From Burkholderia anthina (lineage in GTDB: Bacteria; Pseudomonadota; Gammaproteobacteria; Burkholderiales; Burkholderiaceae): a DNA stretch of 64,000 nucleotides. Made by a program: the position numbers and the translations under genes. Shown piece after piece: positions 34,124 to 41,200 of the stretch (positions are counted from its first letter, which is position 1; each line of letters starts with the position of its first letter). The notes under the pieces are model-generated. The model searched no databases. It was not told the origin of the DNA and saw only the letters and a list, made by a program, of their open reading frames with translations. Where the stretch lies: NCBI RefSeq assembly GCF_001547525.1, contig NZ_CM003769.1, forward strand, positions 310,001-374,000, read 5' to 3'.

Positions 34124-34465
34124 ATGCGCGGCCGGACCCAGTACGTCGATCTGCTCTACTTCCTCGTTGTCATGCAACTCGTCACCCGCAGGCAGACGCG
34201 CGCGTGGCTTTCGCCGTTCCAGCTCGCCGAATCGCTGCAAGCGTGGCTGGTCATCCATCGTGCGAAATGCGAGTGGCGCGATCGCGTCTGGATAGGCCAC
34301 GCTTCGCTTCAGATCGCGAAATCGGCCGGCCGGGCCGACAGCGCCGCACTCGCGCAACGGCTCGCGCATGCCGAACCGGCGCCGACGCCCGCTTCTCCGG
34401 ACGCCTCGACGGATCGGGCGGGCCTCCGAATGGCGTGCATCCGTTACCTTCGCGAGCATGTCTGA
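34124..34465 (+). CDS. Hypothetical protein, 113 residues
   Basis: The start MRGRTQYVDLLYFLVVMQLV was chosen because AAAAAGG lies 3-9 bases upstream of 34124. A longer frame to 34040 overlaps the previous gene. The protein has WLSPFQLAESLQAWLVIHRA, then DRVWIGHASLQIAKSAGRAD, and a proline/serine-rich C-terminal third. It is basic and helical, with a possible nucleic-acid-binding role, not proven. It is the last of the small-gene run. Confidence 0.55.
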   Translation: MRGRTQYVDLLYFLVVMQLVTRRQTRAWLSPFQLAESLQAWLVIHRAKCEWRDRVWIGHASLQIAKSAGRADSAALAQRLAHAEPAPTPASPDASTDRAGLRMACIRYLREHV

Positions 34466-34731
34466 CCTTGATCCCCGTTGACGGGGCGACATGCAATCCG
34501 GCGACGGCGACCGACAGGCAGGGTCGATGCGTCAGTGACATGCGAACGCGGTTCGCGTTCGTGCCGACATATCGGGTCACGACCGATTAAAAAAGTCGCG
34601 TGCCGGCTCGGCGTTTCGACGCGGCCACGCCCGCGGCATGCTACATCGGGCGTCCCGATGATAAGCTCGGCATCGACGCGCTGTCGCGCACCCGTCACCC
34701 GACCGACCCCAAGCCTCCCGCGAGTCCGCTC

Positions 34732-35466
34732 ATGCCCATCGCTCCTGCTGTCGTCTCCGCCTTCACTCCCACCGGCAAGCTCCGCGCATCGATCAACCTC
34801 GGCAACCCGATCCTCGCGAACCGCGACCCGGCAACGGGCGAACCGTTCGGCGTCTCGATCGACCTCGCCCGTGCATTCGCCGAGCGCCTGTCGGCCGACC
34901 TGGAACTCGTGGTGTTCGACGCCGCCGGCAAATCGGTGCAGGCGCTGACCGACGAACGCGCCGATTTCGGCTTCTTCGCGATCGATCCGCTGCGCGGCGA
35001 AACCGTCGCGTTCACCGCGCCGTACGTGCTGATCGAAGGTTTCTATCTCGTGCCCGACGCCTCGCCGATCCGCACCCATGCGGACGTCGACCAGCCGCAC
35101 AACCGCGTGGCCGTCGGCAACGGCAGCGCGTACGACCTGTTCCTCACCCGCGAATTGAAAGCCGCGCGGATCGTGCGCGCGCCGACGTCGCAAGCGGTCG
35201 TGTCGACGTTCGTCGAGCAAAAGCTCGAAGTGGCGGCCGGCGTGAAGCAGCAGCTCGAAGCCGACGCCGCGAAAACGCCGGGCCTGCGCCTGCTCGACGA
35301 GCGCTTCATGGTGATCCGGCAGGCGATGGGCGTGCCGAAGAGCCGCGGCGACGCGGCGGCCGCGGTGCTGAACGCGTTCGTCGAGGAGATGAAGGCGTCG
35401 GGCTTCGTCGCCGATTCGCTGCGCCGGCACGGCATCACGGGCGCATCGGTCGCGCCGGCTGGCTGA
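34732..35466 (+). CDS. Family 3 solute-binding-like protein without a signal peptide
   Basis: 244 residues starting MPIAPAVVSAFTPTGKLRAS. The fold is that of the polar amino-acid-binding proteins: LRASINLGNPILANRDPATG, VSIDLARAFAERLSADLELV, DFGFFAIDPLRGETVAFTAP and VAVGNGSAYDLFLTRELKAA. The N-terminus has no basic-hydrophobic export signal. It is therefore probably cytosolic or belongs to a subgroup that works inside the cell, such as the cyclohexadienyl-dehydratase-like binding folds. A GTG or ATG upstream (frame open to 34600) gives no signal peptide either. Confidence 0.8.
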   Translation: MPIAPAVVSAFTPTGKLRASINLGNPILANRDPATGEPFGVSIDLARAFAERLSADLELVVFDAAGKSVQALTDERADFGFFAIDPLRGETVAFTAPYVLIEGFYLVPDASPIRTHADVDQPHNRVAVGNGSAYDLFLTRELKAARIVRAPTSQAVVSTFVEQKLEVAAGVKQQLEADAAKTPGLRLLDERFMVIRQAMGVPKSRGDAAAAVLNAFVEEMKASGFVADSLRRHGITGASVAPAG

Positions 35467-35879
35467 TCGACAGCCGCGCGGCGACGCGCCGAACGCGCCC
35501 ATCCGCTGATCGACGGCATCTTCCGGCTCGCGGCTCGGGCATGCGATTTCAGCACGCGCCGGCTCGGTCCTCGCGCGCGTGACGCGTGCGGGATCGCGGC
35601 AACGCAGCATCGCCGGGCACAGGACACGCGCAAATGGCGGAGCGGCGCCGGACTTCGCGACCCCGCGACCGCCGAATGGGGCAATGTGCTGCTCCGCACA
35701 AACCCGTTGCGGACCGCGCCGGCTTCGGCCACGAAGCGCCACCGGCGCAATCGCCGAGCCCGATCGGCCTCGTCCCCGCGCTAGCGCAAACCCGGACCCG
35801 GTTGCACTGTTCATCGTCATTCTGGTCCTGTATCGTCCTTCCATCCCCGATTGCGAAACCGGTGCATGGGAGGCTCTCG
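35467..35879. other. Gene-free region upstream of the DAACS symporter
   Basis: About 410 bases. The open frame here is only the upstream extension of the symporter frame and is arginine-rich. No promoter motif or RNA is recognised. Confidence 0.55.
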
Positions 35880-37187
35880 ATGCGAAAAAAGAATGCTGCA
35901 GCCGTCTGGATCCTGATCGCGATGCTGGCAGGCATCGCAATCGGCTACATGGTCTTCGCGAGCTTTCCCGACAAAAAGGCCGCGACCGAAATCGCCGGCT
36001 ACATCTCGCTCGTCTCCGACGTGTTCCTGCGGCTGATCAAGATGGTGATCGGGCCGCTCGTGTTCTCGACGCTGGTCGTCGGCATCGCGCACATGGGCGA
36101 CGCGGCGTCGGTCGGGCGCGTGTTCGCGAAAGCGTTCGGCTGGTTCATCACCGCGTCGCTGGTCTCGCTGCTGCTCGGGCTGCTGATGGCGAACCTGCTG
36201 CGGCCCGGCGACAACCTCGGCCTGCCGCTGCCGGACATCGGCGCATCGGCGAACCTCGCGACCTCCAAGTTCACGTTGAAGGATTTCGTCGGCCACATGG
36301 TGCCGAAGTCGATCGCCGAGGCGATGGCGAACAACGAAATCCTGCAGATCGTCGTGTTCTCGATGTTCTTCGGCGTGGCGCTCGCCGCGCTCGGCGAACG
36401 CGGCAAGATCCTCGTGGCCGCGATCGATCAACTGTCGCACGTGATGCTGAAGATCACCGGCTACGTGATGAAGCTCGCGCCGCTCGCCGTATTGGCCGCG
36501 ATGGCCGCGACCGTCGCGGTGAACGGGCTGTCGGTGCTGCTGAAGTTCGCGGTGTTCATGGGCGATTTCTATCTGAGCCTGTTCCTGCTCTGGGCATTGC
36601 TCGTCTGCGCCGGGTTGCTGTTTCTCGGGCCGCGCGTGTTCAAGCTGCTGGTGCTGATCAAGGAAGCGTTCATGCTGTCGTTCGCGACGGCGAGCTCCGA
36701 AGCCGCGTATCCGAAGATCCTCGACGCGCTCGATCGTTTCGGTGTGCGCCGCAAGATCTCGAGCTTCGTGATGCCGATGGGTTATTCGTTCAACCTCGAC
36801 GGCTCGATGATGTACTGCACGTTCGCGTCGCTGTTCATCGCGCAGGCGTACAACGTCCATCTGTCGCTCGGCACGCAGATCACGATGCTGCTCGTGCTGA
36901 TGCTCACGTCGAAGGGAATGGCCGGCGTGCCGCGCGCGTCGCTCGTGGTGATCGCCGCGACGCTGCACCAGTTCGGGCTGCCGGAAGCCGGGCTACTGCT
37001 GATCCTCGGCGTCGACACGTTCCTCGACATGGGCCGCTCGGCCACGAACGCGGTCGGCAACTCGATCGCGAGCGCGGTAGTCGCGAAATGGGAAGGACAA
37101 CTGATGTCGGAGGCGGAAGCCGAGGCCAACGCGGCGCGCATCGAAGCGGAACAGGAAGCGACGATCGCACATCCGACGGAAGTCTGA
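35880..37187 (+). CDS. Dicarboxylate/amino acid:cation symporter (DAACS family)
   Basis: 435 residues from the ATG at 35880 with GGAGG 8 bases upstream. Eight helices and the re-entrant loops are marked by RLIKMVIGPLVFSTLVVGIA, SFATASSEAAYPKILDALDR, MPMGYSFNLDGSMMYCTFAS (helix 7, with the NLDG pattern of DctA/GltP) and LGVDTFLDMGRSATNAVGNS (helix 8 with the substrate aspartate and the ATN end). It probably takes up glutamate, aspartate or C4-dicarboxylates. The substrate-binding protein gene begins 13 bases on, an unusual pairing because DAACS carriers do not use binding proteins. Confidence 0.92.
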   Translation: MRKKNAAAVWILIAMLAGIAIGYMVFASFPDKKAATEIAGYISLVSDVFLRLIKMVIGPLVFSTLVVGIAHMGDAASVGRVFAKAFGWFITASLVSLLLGLLMANLLRPGDNLGLPLPDIGASANLATSKFTLKDFVGHMVPKSIAEAMANNEILQIVVFSMFFGVALAALGERGKILVAAIDQLSHVMLKITGYVMKLAPLAVLAAMAATVAVNGLSVLLKFAVFMGDFYLSLFLLWALLVCAGLLFLGPRVFKLLVLIKEAFMLSFATASSEAAYPKILDALDRFGVRRKISSFVMPMGYSFNLDGSMMYCTFASLFIAQAYNVHLSLGTQITMLLVLMLTSKGMAGVPRASLVVIAATLHQFGLPEAGLLLILGVDTFLDMGRSATNAVGNSIASAVVAKWEGQLMSEAEAEANAARIEAEQEATIAHPTEV

Positions 37188-37200
37188 CGGAGGCCCGCCG

Positions 37201-38142
37201 ATGAAGATGCAGCGATTCCGGCTTGCGCTCGCGCTCGCGAGCCTGCTCGCCGCCAGCGCGTCCGCGCGCGCGGACGATCTGCCCTCCCCGCCGCCGCGCG
37301 TCGAGCCGTTCGCGCCGGCGCAACTGACGGGCACGCTCGCGAAGGTGCGCGGCACCGGCACGATCGCGCTCGGCTATCGCGACGCGTCGATACCGTTCTC
37401 GTACCTGAATGCGCGCCGCCAGCCGATCGGCTATTCGATCGAGCTGTGCAAGGCGCTCGTGTCGTCGATCGAGGATGCGGTCAACAAGAGCCTGACGATC
37501 CGCTGGGTGCCCGTCACGTCGGACAACCGCATCGACGCGGTGGTCAACGGCCAGGTCGATCTCGAATGCGGCTCCACGACGAGCAACCTCGAGCGCCAGA
37601 AGCGCGTGGCGTTCTCGCCGATCATCTTCGTGGCCGGCACGAAGGTGATGGTGAAGCGCGGCGCGCCGATCCGCTCGTTCCGCGATCTCGCGGGCAAGAA
37701 AGTCGCGGTGACGGCCGGCACGACCAACGAGAAAGCGTTGCGCGACCTGGACCAGCGGTTCAGGCTCGGGATCCAGCTACAGGTGGTACCGGACCATGCG
37801 CAAGGCTTCGCGCTCGTCGCGAACGGCGGCGCCGACGCGTTCGCGACGGACGACGTGCTGCTGTACGGCCTGATTGCCGAGAATGCGGGCAAGGGCGGCC
37901 AGTACGACGTGGTGGGCGATTACCTGTCGTACGACCCGTACGGCATCATGTTCCGTAAGGACGATCCGCAGCTCGCGCAGGTCGTGAAGAACACCTTCGT
38001 GGAACTGGCCGCCGACGGCGAGATCGCACGCCAGTACAAGCGCTGGTTCCTGCGCCCGCTTCCGTCGGGCCTGAGTCTCAACCTGCCGATGAGCCCGCAA
38101 CTGGAAACCATCATCGAGACGATCGGTATCAAGGGCGAATGA
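37201..38142 (+). CDS. Periplasmic amino-acid-binding protein (glutamate/aspartate GltI-like)
   Basis: 313 residues with a signal peptide (MKMQRFRLALALASLLAASA, cleaved near ARA-DDL). The mature protein follows the family 3 pattern: GTIALGYRDASIPFSYLNAR, DLECGSTTSNLERQKRVAFS, GKKVAVTAGTTNEKALRDLD and DVVGDYLSYDPYGIMFRKDD. This set matches glutamate/aspartate ABC binding proteins. No ABC permease is beside it: the only transporter is the DAACS symporter upstream, with which it is likely co-transcribed. A hairpin at 38176-38217 follows. Confidence 0.9.
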   Translation: MKMQRFRLALALASLLAASASARADDLPSPPPRVEPFAPAQLTGTLAKVRGTGTIALGYRDASIPFSYLNARRQPIGYSIELCKALVSSIEDAVNKSLTIRWVPVTSDNRIDAVVNGQVDLECGSTTSNLERQKRVAFSPIIFVAGTKVMVKRGAPIRSFRDLAGKKVAVTAGTTNEKALRDLDQRFRLGIQLQVVPDHAQGFALVANGGADAFATDDVLLYGLIAENAGKGGQYDVVGDYLSYDPYGIMFRKDDPQLAQVVKNTFVELAADGEIARQYKRWFLRPLPSGLSLNLPMSPQLETIIETIGIKGE

Positions 38143-38175
38143 GCGCGGCGGCGAGCCGATCGCATGGGCGCATGG

Positions 38176-38217
38176 GCAAGCGGCCCCGGTGTCTCGCCTG
38201 ACATCGGGGCCGCTTGC
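38176..38217. terminator. Bidirectional hairpin between convergent genes
   Basis: GCAAGCGGCCCCG (38176-38188) and CGGGGCCGCTTGC (38205-38217) are perfect 13-bp arms with a 16-base loop. The hairpin lies between the plus-strand binding-protein gene ending at 38142 and the minus-strand uvrA gene ending at 38232. No strong T-run is seen on either side. Confidence 0.6.
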
Positions 38218-38231
38218 GACAAGCACCGCGT

Positions 38232-41200
38232 TCAGCCGACGCGCGCTTCGCCCTGCCGCTCGGTTTCGCCGTCGGGCGATGCCGTTCGCGCCAGTACGGG
38301 CTTCAATGCCCGCCCCGTATGGCTCGCACTCACCTTCGCGAGCGCTTCCGGCGGCGCCGCCGCGACGATCGTGCCGCCGCCCACGCCGCCTTCCGGCCCG
38401 AGATCGATGATCCAGTCGGCTTCCGCGATCACGTCGAGATCGTGCTCGATCACGACGACGCTATGCCCCGCATCGACGAGCCGGTGCAGCACGCGAATCA
38501 GCTTCGCGACGTCGGCCATGTGCAGGCCGACCGTCGGCTCGTCGAGCACGTACAGCGTGTGCGGCGCCTTCTGGCCGCGCCGCGTGATGTCGTCGCGCAC
38601 CTTCGTCAGCTCGGTGACGAGCTTGATGCGCTGCGCCTCGCCGCCGGACAGCGTCGGCGACGGCTGGCCGAGCGTCAGGTAGCCGAGCCCGACGTCCTTC
38701 ATCAACTGCAGCGGATGCGCGATGTTCGAGATCGGCGCGAAGAATTCGACCGCCTCGTCGATCTCCATCGTCAACACGTCGCCGATGTTCCGGCCGCGCC
38801 ACGTGACGGCGAGCGTTTCCGGATTGAAGCGCTGCCCGTGGCACACGTCGCACGGCACCTTCACGTCGGGCAGGAAGCTCATGCCGATCGTGCGCACGCC
38901 TTGCCCTTCGCAGGCCGGGCAGCGCCCGTCGCCGGTGTTGAACGAGAAACGCGACGCCGTATAGCCGCGTGCGCGCGCTTCGAGCGTATCGGCGAACAGC
39001 TTGCGGATCGTGTCCCACACGCCGATATAGGTGGCCGGGCACGAGCGCGGCGTCTTGCCGATCGGCGTCTGGTCGACCTCGAGCACGCGATCGATCTGCT
39101 CCCAGCCGCTCAGCGACTCGCAGCCCTGCCATGCATGCGTGACGTTCAGCGACGGCCGCGGTGCGCTGCGCGCGAGCACGCTCGAACGGCGGTTGGCGGC
39201 CGGCGCGTCCTGCTGCGCCGCCTTGCGCGCACGCCGCGTGGCCGGCGACGACAGCACCGAGCGGCCGACCGCGTCCAGCAGGTTCGTCATCAGCACGTCG
39301 CGCGCGAGCGTCGACTTGCCCGAGCCACTGACGCCCGTCACCGCGACGAGCCGCGCGAGCGGAATGCCGACCGTGACGTCGCGCAGGTTGTGCAGCGTCG
39401 CGCCATGCACGGTCAGCCAGGCTTCCGGCACGGCCGCGCCGCCCTTCTTGCCCGGCAGGCTCACGCCGCGGCGCGGCTGCAGTGGGTGCGTCATCGGCTG
39501 CGCGAGCAATCGGCCCGTGACCGAATCCGGCTGCGCGGCCAGATCGGCGACCGCGCCCTCGGCGACCAGCGTGCCGCCGCGCTTGCCCGCGCCCGGGCCG
39601 ACGTCGATGATGTGATCCGCGCGGCGGATCGTGTCCTCGTCATGCTCGACGACGACCAGCGTATTGCCCTTGTCGCCGAGCTTGCGCAATGCGTCGAGCA
39701 GGATCTGGTTGTCGCGCGGATGCAGGCCGATCGTCGGCTCGTCGAGCACGTAGCAGACGCCCTGCAGGTTGCTGCCGAGCTGCGCGGCGAGCCGGATGCG
39801 CTGCGCTTCGCCGCCCGACAGGCTCGGCGCCGCCCGATCGAGACTCAAGTAGCCGAGCCCGACTTCCTCGAGAAACGCGAGGCGGCTGCCGATCTCGCTG
39901 ACGATGTCGCGCGCGATCTGCGCATCGCGCCCGCTGAGTTCCAGCGCGTCGATCCAGCGGCGCGTGTCCGATACCGTCCATTGCGCGACCTCGACGATCG
40001 GGTGCGCGTCGAACGTGACCGCGCGCGCGGACGGGTTCAGCCGCGTGCCGTGGCAATCGGGGCACGGCTCGTTGCCGACGCCTTCCCGTTCCTGCTCGTC
40101 CGACGGCAAGGTTTGCTCGCGGCCGCGATCGTCGCCGGCGAGCACCGTGTCGTCGTATGCGGCGCGCTGTTCGCGCGTGAGCGTGACGCCGGTGCCGACG
40201 CAGGTCGTGCACCAGCCGTGCTTGCTGTTGTACGAGAACATCCGCGGGTCGAGCTCCGGATAGCTCGTGCCGCACACCGGGCACGCACGCTTGACCGACA
40301 GCACCTTGACCGCGCCGACCCGGGCGGTCGAACGATCGTTGCGCATCGCATCGTGCAGCCCGTCGAGCGGCGCGAGCAGGTGCATCACGCCCTTGCCGAG
40401 CTCGAGCGTCTCGTCGAGCCTGCGCCGCAACTCGGCTTCGTTGTCCGGCGACACGACGATATCGGCCACCGGCAATTCGATCGTGTGCTCGCGGAAGCGG
40501 TCGAGCTTCGGCCACGGGTCGACCGTGACGAACTCGCCGTCGACGCGCAGATGCGTGCTGCCGCGCGCCTTCGCCCATTTCGCGAGATCCGTATACACGC
40601 CCTTGCGATTGACGACGAGCGGCGCGAGCAACCCGACGTGTTCGCCGCGATGGTCGCGCAGCAGTTGCGCGGCGATCGATTCGACGGATTGCGACGTGAC
40701 CGGCGTGCCGTCATGGATGCAGTGTTGCAGCCCGAGCTTCACGTACAGCAGCCGCAGGAAATGCCACACCTCGGACGTGGTCGCGACCGTGCTCTTGCGC
40801 CCGCCGCGCGACAGCCGCTGCTCGATCGCGACGGTCGGCGGAATGCCGTACACGGCATCGACCTCGGGGCGGCCGGCCGGCTGCACGATCGAGCGCGCAT
40901 ACGCGTTCAGCGATTCGAGGTAGCGACGCTGGCCCTCGTGGAACAGGATGTCGAACGCGAGCGTCGACTTGCCGGAACCCGACACGCCGGTGATCACGTT
41001 GAACTTGCCGTGCGGGATGTCGACGTCGAGCGCCTTCAGGTTGTGCTCGCGCGCATTGACGATGCGCACGACGTCCTCGCCTTCGATCGCCCGGCGCGCG
41101 CGCGCCGCGTTCAGCACGGCCTGCAACGGCTTGCCTTCGTCGGCATGCACCGCGCCGGTATGCACCGCGCCGACATCCATCGCGCGGTCGTACTGCAGCA

